From assembly GCA_963541805.1 (NCBI GenBank), contig CAUTVF010000026.1, forward strand, positions 1 to 12,602: a DNA stretch of 12,602 nucleotides, written 5' to 3'. The DNA comes from CAUTVF01 sp963541805. Its GTDB lineage: Bacteria; Pseudomonadota; Alphaproteobacteria; Rs-D84; CASDRH01. A program made the position numbers and the translations under genes. Each line of letters begins with the position of its first letter. Position 1 is the stretch's first letter. The notes below the pieces were generated by a model. It was given only the letters and a program-made list of their open reading frames with translations. It made no database searches and had not been told where the DNA came from. Below are positions 1 to 7,190 of the stretch, in pieces.

Positions 1-993
1 TAGATAAGATAATCCTTTTATAACATCAACTTTTTTGTATTTATCACCAGATCCAATTAAAACACCAGGAAAAAATATTGAATGAAATGGGACACTGTCT
101 TTTCCCATGAATTGATAATAAATAACGTTATCAGAATTTTTCGAATCCCAAAAATTATTAAATAATTCCGGCTTTTTCTCCTTTGTTATTGCAAGATATC
201 CATAAGGGGCGTCAAACCAAACATAAAAAACTTTATTATCTAAACCTGATCTATTAATAGGGAATCCCCATTTTAAATCTCTTGTAATTGATCTTTCTTT
301 TAAACCCTCATTAATCCATTTTTTTGCAATACCTGCAGTTTGTTTATCCCAATTTTTTGATACTTTATTTAACCATTTTTCTAATTCAGGTTGCAAATTT
401 TGCATTTTTAAAAAAATGTGCTTAGTTTCTTTAAATTCTAGATCTTTTGAGCCAGAAACTTCACTATATGGATTTATTAATATTGATGGATCTAATAATT
501 TTGTACAGTTCTCACACTGATCTCCCCGTGCTTTTTCGTAGCCACAATATGGACATGTGCCACCTACAAATCTATCTGCCAAAAACATATTATCTGATTT
601 TGAATATATTTGTTTTATTGTTTTTATTTCAATAAAACCGTTTTTTTCTAAATTATCGAATGCTTCATAGACAAAAAATTTATTTTCTTCTGAATGAGTT
701 GATGAAAAACAATCAAAAGACAATTCAAAACTATCATATATTTCTTTGTGTTGTTTTGCATATTTATTACAGTAATCTTCAACATTCATATTTTGTTTTT
801 TTGCCCCCAATTCTGCAGGGGATCCATGAAAATCCACGCCACTGACATATAATACATCAAATCCACGTAATCGCATAAATCTTGCAAAAACATCTGCCGG
901 TAAAAGGCATCCAATTATATGCCCCAAGTGTGGCAATCCATTAACATAAGGTAAAGCCGAACTTATTAAAATTTTTTTATCTTTTAAAAGCAT
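1..993 (-). CDS. metG: Methionyl-tRNA synthetase, N-terminal part (cut by window edge)
   Basis: Class I aminoacyl-tRNA synthetase that charges tRNA-Met with methionine in the cytoplasm. The 331 visible codons run from the start (ATG read from 993 down) to the window edge without a stop. Visible: the HIGH-type signature HLGH at residues 22-25 inside an ALPYVNGLPHLGH context; a VDFHGSPAE segment matching the family's [TD]D-x-HG-[ST]P block; a single zinc knuckle of four cysteines at residues 147, 150, 160 and 163 (CPYC...CENC); and the VWFDAPYGY motif of the catalytic core near the edge. The KMSKS loop and anticodon-binding domain would lie outside the window. It starts 27 bases after the stop of the upstream lipoprotein gene on the same strand, so the two may be co-transcribed; no convincing Shine-Dalgarno precedes this start. 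The identification is secure; the only incompleteness is the window edge. Confidence 0.97.
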   Translation of the reverse strand, partial: MLLKDKKILISSALPYVNGLPHLGHIIGCLLPADVFARFMRLRGFDVLYVSGVDFHGSPAELGAKKQNMNVEDYCNKYAKQHKEIYDSFELSFDCFSSTHSEENKFFVYEAFDNLEKNGFIEIKTIKQIYSKSDNMFLADRFVGGTCPYCGYEKARGDQCENCTKLLDPSILINPYSEVSGSKDLEFKETKHIFLKMQNLQPELEKWLNKVSKNWDKQTAGIAKKWINEGLKERSITRDLKWGFPINRSGLDNKVFYVWFDAPYGYLAITKEKKPELFNNFWDSKNSDNVIYYQFMGKDSVPFHSIFFPGVLIGSGDKYKKVDVIKGLSYL

Positions 994-1020
994 AAAAGAG
1001 CACTATTTTTTGTTAAAAAA

Positions 1021-2142
1021 TTATCTAAATATACTATTATTCTTTTTTTCTTCAGATTCAGAATTATTATTTTGTTTTTCTAATTCTTTATCACTCTCTT
1101 TTTTATTATCAATTTCATCTTTTGACTGTTCTGTTTTGACACTCATATCGTCATTTTTTATATTGTCGCTATTTAATTTTTCATTAATTTTTTTATTTAC
1201 TGGACGTACTTCAGCGTTTGGTTCCACTTTATTTTCAATTTTTTCTTGGGAAATATTTGTATTTGGTTCAGTACCAACCATAGTAATACCGGATTCTACA
1301 GTAGTTTTTTTACTTTCCTTATCCTTGCTGTTTGCTTGTTTTACAGAACTATCACTTTGATTCTGCTTTTTTGCCAATTTAATAGATTCATTAATCGTAG
1401 CAACTGATGCTGCAACACCACCTTTTACAGAATTTTGATTTTGTTGAACATTAGTGTCATTATTATTTTTTGCAACATCTGTTACGAGAGACCTTAAAGA
1501 AATAATTCTTTTATCATACTCTGTTATATTATTCTTATTTTTATCTGATATTACGGACACTAATTTCTTATCCAATAAGTCTAAAACAATTTTTTCTGCG
1601 GCTAATCTGTACATTGCTTTTGTATTTTTAAATTTTTCATCAATTGCAATTAAATCAGCTTTCCAAATTGTTCTCCACGTTTTAACATCCAATAATGAAG
1701 CTGTATATTTACCATAAGCGATCGTTGTATATTTATCACTTTTACCCTTTTCCTTTAATCCTTCATCTGCATCAACGTAATCCCCATCGATACCTTTTAC
1801 TTTTCCGGTTTCAGATATTACATTAACAAATAACAATGCATCAGCACCCCATTTTGTTGTTAAAGATTTTCTCAAATCTTCCTCTGACAGAGTTCTTGTT
1901 GGTGGATTAATTAAATAGTGATCTAAAAATTTGACATCGATATTTTCTTCTTTTAATAATTCATTAAGTGCAAATTGCACACGATTAATATTTTGCATAG
2001 TTGTATTATTAACAATTAATGCCATAACTTTAACAGGTTCCCGATTTTCAAAATCTGGATCTTTAAAAGATGCGATATCTGTTAATACAGATGAACATGA
2101 TGCCAATAAAAGAGTGCAAATCACGCAGATAAATTTTCTCAT
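1021..2142 (-). CDS. Uncharacterised lipoprotein with low-complexity charged tail
   Basis: I do not recognise a named gene. The start is placed at the ATG read from 2142 because a GAGGAG Shine-Dalgarno sits 7 bases upstream; an in-frame ATG 24 bases earlier would put this motif inside the gene. From this start (373 aa) the protein opens with a short lipoprotein signal: MRK, a hydrophobic run, and lipobox LASC with Cys16 as the predicted lipidated residue. Ser at +2 suggests outer-membrane sorting. Residues about 36-195 look like a folded domain, with a WGADALLFVNV strand (98-108) and YTASLLDVKTWRTIWKAD (146-163). This pattern resembles alpha/beta lipoproteins of the GNA1162/DUF799 or CsgG-like kind, but that is only a resemblance. 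From about residue 225 the chain is a low-complexity K/E/N/S/Q/D-rich tail with no evident motif. It lies upstream of metG on the same strand. Confidence 0.85.
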   Translation of the reverse strand: MRKFICVICTLLLASCSSVLTDIASFKDPDFENREPVKVMALIVNNTTMQNINRVQFALNELLKEENIDVKFLDHYLINPPTRTLSEEDLRKSLTTKWGADALLFVNVISETGKVKGIDGDYVDADEGLKEKGKSDKYTTIAYGKYTASLLDVKTWRTIWKADLIAIDEKFKNTKAMYRLAAEKIVLDLLDKKLVSVISDKNKNNITEYDKRIISLRSLVTDVAKNNNDTNVQQNQNSVKGGVAASVATINESIKLAKKQNQSDSSVKQANSKDKESKKTTVESGITMVGTEPNTNISQEKIENKVEPNAEVRPVNKKINEKLNSDNIKNDDMSVKTEQSKDEIDNKKESDKELEKQNNNSESEEKKNNSIFR

Positions 2143-2149
2143 TTTCAAA

Positions 2150-2155
2150 CTCCTC
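2150..2155 (-). promoter_or_regulatory. Shine-Dalgarno deciding the lipoprotein start
   Basis: On the minus strand this reads GAGGAG, 7 bases before the ATG at 2142. It is one of the clearest ribosome binding sites in the window. It favours the start that directly yields a lipoprotein signal peptide over the in-frame ATG at 2166. Confidence 0.8.
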
Positions 2156-2291
2156 AAATTTAACACCTATGGAGTCTAATACTTAACGAGTGAAAAATCA
2201 AATTTTTAATATTTTTTGATAAACTATTTTGAAAATCAAAAGATTGTTTTTAGTTTATTCATATATAAGATATTTATTTTAGATATATGTA

Positions 2292-2303
2292 TACCTTAAG
2301 GTA
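2292..2303. repeat. 12-base perfect palindrome TACCTTAAGGTA
   Basis: TACCTTAAGGTA is identical to its reverse complement. It lies about 150 bases upstream of the lipoprotein start, in noncoding DNA. It could be an operator for a dimeric regulator, but one copy in AT-rich DNA is weak evidence of function. Confidence 0.5.
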
Positions 2304-2590
2304 AATGGGTAGTAGATAGAGTTTAGAAGAGGATCTCTGTAGTATTCGTATTTCTTTGTTCTTAATACTAATTCTTGTTGTAATAATGATATTAATTCTA
2401 ATCCATTTGTTTGATTACTAAACTTATCTAATACTTACTATTTTTTCTTGGACTTTTATCTCTGTTATAGGAAGTTTAGATATTTCTATAGTGGTTTTTG
2501 ATAAAGTAGGTATTCATGGTAAAATAAATCTCTTTTCATTTTAAGAAATGATATAATAATTTATTCAAATATTTATTGTTTTAATTATAT

Positions 2591-2663
2591 AACATCTTAT
2601 TAATATAAACATAATTAGCAGATGTTGAAACATCTACTATTCATAACCGGGAAACAAACATCT
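2591..2663. repeat. Cluster of AACATCT heptamers with an imperfect hairpin
   Basis: AACATCT occurs three times in direct orientation (2591-2597, 2629-2635, 2657-2663) and once inverted (AGATGTT, 2620-2626). The inverted copy and the second direct copy form a hairpin: TAG-C-AGATGTT, a 2-base centre, then AACATCT-A-CTA (2616-2639), with one C/A mismatch. No T-run follows on either strand, so it is not an ordinary intrinsic terminator. It sits about 130 bases beyond the parB stop. A protein-binding cluster or an RNA hairpin at the end of the parAB message are both possible. Confidence 0.4.
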
Positions 2664-2794
2664 TTAATCATTTCTGTTTTGTTAAGCTGTATGCCTTTAG
2701 TAATTATATAAACTTTTTTAATTGTTTATACCCTACCCCATTTAAACATATTTCTTTTACCAATTTTTATTATAAATACAATTTTAAAAATTAA

Positions 2795-3721
2795 CTATCT
2801 GTTAAATTTTGGTATTTTTATTTTAAAATTTGGTTTGTTAGAACTGTTTATTATATTCAATATTCTATCTAAATCTTCCAAATCTTTGAATTTAATTTTA
2901 ATTTCCCCTGAATTGTCAGTGTTTATTTTAACCTCACTCATGCTTTGAAGTATATCTGTTAACGATTGTTCTATTGAAAAAATTTCAGCTGATTTTTCCG
3001 ATTCTTTTATATTCTTTTTTTGTTTGTTTTGCTGTATTTTTTCAGCATCCCTAACAGATAATTTATTATTTAAAATTTGTTTTAATTTTTCTTCCGGATT
3101 TGCTTCGCGAATTAAAGTACGTGCATGACTTGTTGAAATTTTACCTTGTTCAATTGCTTGTAAAACTTCATTTGGTAATTTCAGCAACCTTAAAATATTC
3201 CCGATATATGGTCGGCTTTTATGAACAATTGTCGATAATTGTTCTTGAGTGTAATTAAATTTATCTATTAATAATTTATAACCTTTTGCTTCTTCAACAG
3301 GATTCAGATCTTCTCTTTGTAGATTTTCTGCCAATCCAATTTCCAGCATATCGGAATCTTTTACATTTTTAACAATCGCTGGTATGTATTTATAATCTAG
3401 TTTTTTGATTGCCCTAAATCTACGCTCTCCAGATATAATTTCAAATTTATTCTCTCCTTTTGAACGAACCAAAATCGGTTGTAATAAACCTTTTGCTTTT
3501 ATAGATTCTGATAACTCATTAATTGCTTCATCAGAGAAAAAATGTCGGGGTTGAAAGGGATTTACTGATATATTTTCAACTGGAATTTTTATAATTTCAC
3601 GGTTGTTATTTTTGATATTTTGTTTTTGAGGAGATTTATTAATATTTACCTCTTCTAAAATATTACTATCTCCAAGTAAAGCAGATAACCCCATACCCAA
3701 TTTGTTTTTCTTTGTATCCAT
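2795..3721 (-). CDS. parB: Chromosome-partitioning protein ParB
   Basis: DNA-binding CTP-dependent clamp that loads at parS, spreads along flanking DNA, and is moved by ParA to separate sister origins. The 308-aa chain is full length. Residues 7-18 (KLGMGLSALLGD) are the conserved N-terminal motif that stimulates ParA ATPase. The N-terminal ParB/Spo0J domain contains NPFQPR (54-59), the CTP-binding GERRFRA box (98-104) and ENLQRE (132-137). A helix-turn-helix region follows (about 158-205; TQEQLSTIVHKSRPYIGNILRLLKLP), and a C-terminal dimerisation segment rich in I/L and K spans about 270-308. An AAAGGA ribosome binding site lies 6 bases before the ATG. parB begins 14 bases after the parA stop on the same strand, so the two form an operon. 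Its likely targets are the parS-like sites at 4602 and 7452. Confidence 0.97.
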   Translation of the reverse strand: MDTKKNKLGMGLSALLGDSNILEEVNINKSPQKQNIKNNNREIIKIPVENISVNPFQPRHFFSDEAINELSESIKAKGLLQPILVRSKGENKFEIISGERRFRAIKKLDYKYIPAIVKNVKDSDMLEIGLAENLQREDLNPVEEAKGYKLLIDKFNYTQEQLSTIVHKSRPYIGNILRLLKLPNEVLQAIEQGKISTSHARTLIREANPEEKLKQILNNKLSVRDAEKIQQNKQKKNIKESEKSAEIFSIEQSLTDILQSMSEVKINTDNSGEIKIKFKDLEDLDRILNIINSSNKPNFKIKIPKFNR

Positions 3722-3735
3722 CTTACATCCTTTCT

Positions 3736-4521
3736 TTATTTTTGTTCTTTATTTTCTTTTATCATTTGTAATATTTCAGTTGCAAAATCTATATAAGCAC
3801 GAGATCCAGCACAATTAATATCATACATTAATACAGGTTGACCATGAGATGGAGCTTCGGATACTTTTACATTCCGAGGAATGACCGTTTTAAAAACCCT
3901 ACCCTTAAAACAATTTCTTATATCTGCAGCAACCAAATCAGATAATTTATTTCTTCTATCAAACATAGTTAATAATACACCTTTAATTTGCAGGGATGGG
4001 TTTATTTGTTTTTGAATTAAACTAATCGTTTTTAATAAATGTCCCACACCTTCCAGTGCGAAAAACTCACATTGTAATGGAATTATTAGACTATCTGCGC
4101 ATGCCAGAGCATTTAAAGTTAAAAAACCAAGAGCGGGAGGGCAATCAATTAAAATATAATCATAGTCATCGGCCACATATTTAATCGATTTTTTTAATTT
4201 ATACAAACGATCGTCCATTGTAGATAATTCTACCTCTGCCCCAGCAAGAGATACCTGCGATGGAACAATATTTAAATTTTCAATATCAGTTTTTCTAATC
4301 GCTTTTGATATGTTAATTTTTTCAAGAAGTACGTCATATATATTATTTTCTCTGTTTTCTATTATTCCAAAACCCGTGCTTGCATTACCTTGCGGATCCA
4401 TATCAAGTACCAAAATTTTTTCACCTAAAGATGCAAATGCGGTTGCAAAATTAATTACAGTTGTGGTTTTTCCAACCCCTCCTTTCTGATTTGCAACTGC
4501 AATAATTTCACATTTCTTCAT
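3736..4521 (-). CDS. parA: Chromosome-partitioning ATPase ParA (Soj family)
   Basis: P-loop ATPase of the ParA/MinD group (261 aa) that binds DNA non-specifically when ATP-bound and is cycled by ParB to pull origins apart. Visible: the deviant Walker A box KGGVGKTT with signature lysine K13 (residues 13-20), the A' motif LDMDPQGN (39-46), Walker B ILIDCPPALG with D126, and the C-terminal EAPSHG segment typical of chromosomal Soj/ParA. There is no N-terminal helix-turn-helix extension, as in short chromosomal ParA rather than plasmid type Ia proteins. The ribosome binding site is weak (GGTG-like). The 97-base gap upstream holds a 12-base palindrome and a parS-like site, so autoregulation by ParA or ParB is plausible but inferred. 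parA is followed by parB after 14 bases and is preceded by rsmG on the same strand. Confidence 0.97.
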   Translation of the reverse strand: MKKCEIIAVANQKGGVGKTTTVINFATAFASLGEKILVLDMDPQGNASTGFGIIENRENNIYDVLLEKINISKAIRKTDIENLNIVPSQVSLAGAEVELSTMDDRLYKLKKSIKYVADDYDYILIDCPPALGFLTLNALACADSLIIPLQCEFFALEGVGHLLKTISLIQKQINPSLQIKGVLLTMFDRRNKLSDLVAADIRNCFKGRVFKTVIPRNVKVSEAPSHGQPVLMYDINCAGSRAYIDFATEILQMIKENKEQK

Positions 4522-4543
4522 TTAATACACCGACAAAACAACT

Positions 4544-4555
4544 TAACTATAGTTA
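4544..4555. promoter_or_regulatory. 12-base perfect palindrome upstream of parA
   Basis: TAACTATAGTTA equals its reverse complement. It lies 22 bases upstream of the parA start, inside the only space available for a parA promoter. That position fits an operator, but no second copy was noticed and the A/T content makes chance plausible. Confidence 0.35.
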
Positions 4556-4601
4556 TGGTAATAAAATTTAAAATAAAACACAATTAAAAATATATTTAAA
4601 A

Positions 4602-4617
4602 TGTTTCACATGAAACA
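4602..4617. promoter_or_regulatory. parS: parS-like ParB-binding site (copy 1)
   Basis: TGTTTCACATGAAACA differs from the widely conserved bacterial parS consensus TGTTTCACGTGAAACA at one central base (G to A). It lies between parA and rsmG, ending 1 base before the rsmG stop codon. The same 16-mer recurs exactly at 7452-7467. Presence of parB on the adjoining operon makes a real partition site likely, and binding here could also dampen parAB expression. Confidence 0.85.
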
Positions 4618-4618
4618 A

Positions 4619-5194
4619 TTATAATTTTGTAACGTTTTCTATATGTATAATGTATCCATTTGACTGAAGGTTTTTTATTAGTTTATATTGAAATTTGTAA
4701 TAATTTTTAGCTTCTATTATTTCTTGGTTAACAGTTGAGCCCTTAAGTAAAATAAAATTGGTTTCTTGGTTTGTAATGTTTTTTGTTTTTTCAAATGTTT
4801 CTTTTATACTTTTGAAAGCGCGCGATGTTATAATTTTCGCCCTATTTTTTAGCGTTTCAACTCTTTCATTATATATTTCTACCCCGCTGAGATTGTATAA
4901 ATTTTTAATTATATTTAGAAACGCTGTCTTTTTGTGGTTGCTTTCGATTAAATTAATGTTTTTAAAGCCCTCGATTGCTAAAATCATTCCTGGAAATCCG
5001 GCCCCTGATCCAATATCAATAATTTTTGTATTTTCATCAAAATATTTTTTAATGTAATTTGATAATTTAATTGAATCTAAAATATGTCGATCATAAATAT
5101 TGTTAACATCAAAATTGGAAATTAAATTAATCGAATTTTGCCATTTTTTCAGCAATTCTATATATGGCTTGTAGTTTTTTTCTTCATGTGGCAT
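4619..5194 (-). CDS. rsmG: 16S rRNA (guanine-N7) methyltransferase RsmG (GidB)
   Basis: SAM-dependent methyltransferase that makes m7G527 in the 530 loop of 16S rRNA. The 191-aa chain shows the family blocks in order: ELLKKWQNSINLIS (13-26), RHILDS (36-41), the SAM-binding glycine loop DIGSGAGFPG (60-69), an acidic residue ending the next strand (NLIESNHKK, E84), and SRAF (124-127). It opens only about 10 residues before the first conserved block, roughly 15 fewer than E. coli RsmG. An in-frame stop (TAA) lies 7 codons upstream with no ATG between, so no longer ATG start exists. The ribosome binding site is poor. It is followed on the same strand by parA (97-base gap). mnmG, which often precedes rsmG, is absent: the upstream neighbour is a divergent TPR gene. 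Confidence 0.95.
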   Translation of the reverse strand: MPHEEKNYKPYIELLKKWQNSINLISNFDVNNIYDRHILDSIKLSNYIKKYFDENTKIIDIGSGAGFPGMILAIEGFKNINLIESNHKKTAFLNIIKNLYNLSGVEIYNERVETLKNRAKIITSRAFKSIKETFEKTKNITNQETNFILLKGSTVNQEIIEAKNYYKFQYKLIKNLQSNGYIIHIENVTKL

Positions 5195-5252
5195 AATCAG
5201 GACCGTTATTGTTTAATACAAATTTAATTAGATTTTATTTAGGAATTTTTAT
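5195..5252. promoter_or_regulatory. 58-base divergent promoter region between rsmG and the TPR gene
   Basis: This short gap separates the 5' ends of two divergent genes, so promoters for both must lie here or run into the coding ends. An AGGA ribosome binding site (5241-5244) serves the plus-strand TPR gene with 8-base spacing. I could not pick a -35/-10 pair with confidence in this A/T-rich DNA. Confidence 0.45.
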
Positions 5253-7070
5253 ATGTCAAAAAAAAATATACCCTATATTATAACAATATTTTTGTCTTTT
5301 GTTGTTGTAATTATAATTAATACTAACATGTTTAATGATATTCATTTTATGTCAAATCCAGTTTTTAATTATACTAGTGAATTTGGTGATTATTTAGTAG
5401 TTCAAAATTTATATAACAATAGGAATTTTTCCGTTCCAAAATATATAAAAATAAACGCGTCAAATTATAAATTGGGTGATTTTATACTATTATCCCAGTT
5501 AATTAATAATCAAACAAAAAAGGCAGTTTTGAATGCCAATAATTTGTTTTCTATTGATCATAATAATATTTACGCAATTTCAGTAATTTTGATGGATCAT
5601 ATAAAAAATAAGGAATTTGAAAAAATAGATGATTTTTTAGAGAAAATTAAGATAACGAAGAAAAATAATTTATTTTTAACATTAATTGATGTTTGGTTAA
5701 AAATGGCACAAGGTTTTGTTGATGAAGCTTTTGGTACATTAGACAATATGAAAATAGATCCAGAATTTGAAGATATATATTATGTTCAAAAGGGGATGAT
5801 GTGTGAGGTTGATGAAGATTTTGAATGTGCGGCAGCAAATTATGAGCATTCATTAAATGAAAGAGTGTCTTTGAGAACGGTTGAATTATTAGTAAAATTA
5901 CATATAAGAAATAAAAATTATTCATCTGCTCGCTATGTTATGCAAAAGTATAATCATCTTCGACCTGAATCTGATATGGGTTTTGCTTTAAAAAAATATA
6001 TTGATAAAATGGAATCTTCAAAAAAAATTCCGTTAAAGAAGATTTCTTATATTGATGGTTTTGCAGAGATCTTTTTTGATCTTGGTTTTATAAAGCAATT
6101 AGAGTTAAATTTTGATCAATCTATGCTGTTCTCAAAAATTGCTATTTTATTAAATCAAAATTTAGATTTTGGAAAATTAACATTAGTTAATCTTTTATCA
6201 AATACAAATAAAAAACCAATGGTCGTAGATATATTGAAAAGCATAAAAAAAGATTCTTATTTGTATGAACCTACGCAAGGATATATTGCAGAAGCTTTAT
6301 ACTTAATGGAGAAATATGATGAGGCTTTAACTATATATAAGAAGTTAATTAATAATAAAGGTTCAAATTTAAATTATTATGTTAATGCTACGCAAATCTA
6401 TGAATTGAAACATGAATTTAAAAAGGCTTTAGAATTATATAACTTTGTGTTTTCTAAATTGACAAATAAAAAAGATCCTAAATTATGGGGATTATATTTT
6501 AAAAGAGGAATACTTTATTATAATATGAAAAACTTAAATTTGGCAGAGAGAGATTTAAGGATGGCTGTTAAGCTTGCACCAAATAATCCGGTTTTATTAA
6601 ATTATCTTGGGTATATTTTGGTAGATAACGATACTAATGTTCAAAACGCATTAAATATGTTGGAGAAAGCATTTGTTTTAAGTTTGAATAAATTACCGAT
6701 GGATAAAGATCTGCTAAAATATTTGGGACAATTAGTTTTAAATAATGCAAAACTTACAAAAGAGATGATAGGTAAGAGGAATATAAATAGATTTGATAAT
6801 AATAGTAATTATATTGATAGTTTAGGTTGGGCGCTGTATAAAAATAGACAGTATAAATTATCTGTAAGTTTATTGGAATTTGGGAGAAGTATAGATCCAA
6901 CACATCCACTTATTAATTATCATCTTGGGGAGGCTTATTTTTCTGTTGGAAGGGTTTATGAAGCTGTTTATTCATGGAAAAAAGCTTTGTTTTATGATAA
7001 ATATGAAAGCAAACTTGAAAATACTAATGAAATAAAATCAAAAATAAAATCATCTGTTTTAAAATATTGA
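5253..7070 (+). CDS. Membrane-anchored or exported TPR-repeat protein
   Basis: 605 aa. Residues 8-24 form one hydrophobic segment after MSKKNIPY, giving a signal anchor or signal peptide; no lipobox cysteine is present. Most of the rest is helical TPR-like sequence. Clear units lie in the C-terminal half: a run near residues 340-365 (IAEALYLMEKYDEALTIYKK), one with RGILYYNMKNLNLAERDLRMAVKLAP, then LNYLGYILVDNDTNVQNALNMLEKAF, YIDSLGWALYKNRQYKLSVSLLEFG and INYHLGEAYFSVGRVYEAVYSWKKAL. The last three match the C-terminal signature of a TPR family common in alphaproteobacteria. That family is a periplasmic or membrane-associated scaffold with no settled function. An extra stretch of some 35 residues separates the NYLGY and DSLGW units. 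It diverges from rsmG and is followed by tRNA-Gln. Fold assignment is sure; function is not. Confidence 0.85.
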   Translation: MSKKNIPYIITIFLSFVVVIIINTNMFNDIHFMSNPVFNYTSEFGDYLVVQNLYNNRNFSVPKYIKINASNYKLGDFILLSQLINNQTKKAVLNANNLFSIDHNNIYAISVILMDHIKNKEFEKIDDFLEKIKITKKNNLFLTLIDVWLKMAQGFVDEAFGTLDNMKIDPEFEDIYYVQKGMMCEVDEDFECAAANYEHSLNERVSLRTVELLVKLHIRNKNYSSARYVMQKYNHLRPESDMGFALKKYIDKMESSKKIPLKKISYIDGFAEIFFDLGFIKQLELNFDQSMLFSKIAILLNQNLDFGKLTLVNLLSNTNKKPMVVDILKSIKKDSYLYEPTQGYIAEALYLMEKYDEALTIYKKLINNKGSNLNYYVNATQIYELKHEFKKALELYNFVFSKLTNKKDPKLWGLYFKRGILYYNMKNLNLAERDLRMAVKLAPNNPVLLNYLGYILVDNDTNVQNALNMLEKAFVLSLNKLPMDKDLLKYLGQLVLNNAKLTKEMIGKRNINRFDNNSNYIDSLGWALYKNRQYKLSVSLLEFGRSIDPTHPLINYHLGEAYFSVGRVYEAVYSWKKALFYDKYESKLENTNEIKSKIKSSVLKY

Positions 7071-7116
7071 TTGATTTTTTTAGTTGATAGTTTATCTTAT
7101 AAAACGTGTTAACGCA

Positions 7117-7190
7117 TGGGGAATCGTCTAAAGGTAGGACAAGAGATTTTGGTTCTCTTTATCTTGGTTCGAATCCAGGTTCCCCAGCCA
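7117..7190 (+). tRNA. tRNA-Gln (anticodon UUG)
   Basis: The 74-base gene folds fully: acceptor TGGGGAA with TTCCCCA, a D arm with GGTAGGAC, anticodon stem AGAGA/TCTCT around loop TTTTGGT giving anticodon TTG (7149-7151), T arm with GGTTCGAATCC, discriminator G, and an encoded CCA (7188-7190). It begins 46 bases after the TPR gene stop. A weak promoter is possible (TATAAA at 7098-7103, T-rich -35). No strong terminator follows, only A/T-only inverted repeats at 7194-7220. Confidence 0.97.

Larger units (their letters stand above)
2143..2794. other. 650-base gene-free AT-rich stretch between parB and the lipoprotein gene
   Basis: No credible reading frame is present on either strand. The longest open stretch noticed is about 40 codons at 2422-2544 on the plus strand, with no start codon. 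Contents: the lipoprotein ribosome binding site; an A/T hairpin (TTTTGAT at 2214-2220 against ATCAAAA at 2235-2241); a 12-base palindrome at 2292-2303; an 11-base direct repeat TCTAATACTTA at 2175-2185 and 2427-2437; and a group of AACATCT heptamers with a hairpin at 2591-2663. It must hold the lipoprotein promoter and the end of the parB transcript, but I found no convincing promoter or intrinsic terminator. No tRNA or known RNA signature was recognised. Confidence 0.75.

Noticed and set aside
447..845. Short plus-strand frames opposite metG
   Set aside because: They are mirror frames of a well-conserved metG coding region and have no homology signal or ribosome binding site.
1010..1360. Plus-strand frame rich in Ser/Leu/Phe opposite the lipoprotein tail
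   Set aside because: It is the antisense of the K/E/N-rich tail, which automatically yields an open F/L/S-rich frame.
2143..2166. Eight extra residues at the lipoprotein N-terminus (start at 2166)
   Set aside because: This would bury the GAGGAG ribosome binding site inside the gene and lengthen the signal peptide n-region without need.
2422..2544. Open stretch of about 40 codons on the plus strand in the gap after parB, rich in hydrophobic residues
   Set aside because: It has no start codon and no ribosome binding site, matches no family I recognise, and a run this long is expected by chance in such DNA.
2620..2635. AGATGTTGAAACATCT as a third parS site
   Set aside because: It contains one TGAAACA half but lacks the CAC/CAT centre and the second TGTTTCA half. 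It is better read as a hairpin of AACATCT repeats.
5647..5925. 92-codon minus-strand frame inside the TPR gene
   Set aside because: It is antisense to a gene with clear TPR content, and its composition is that of a reversed reading frame.
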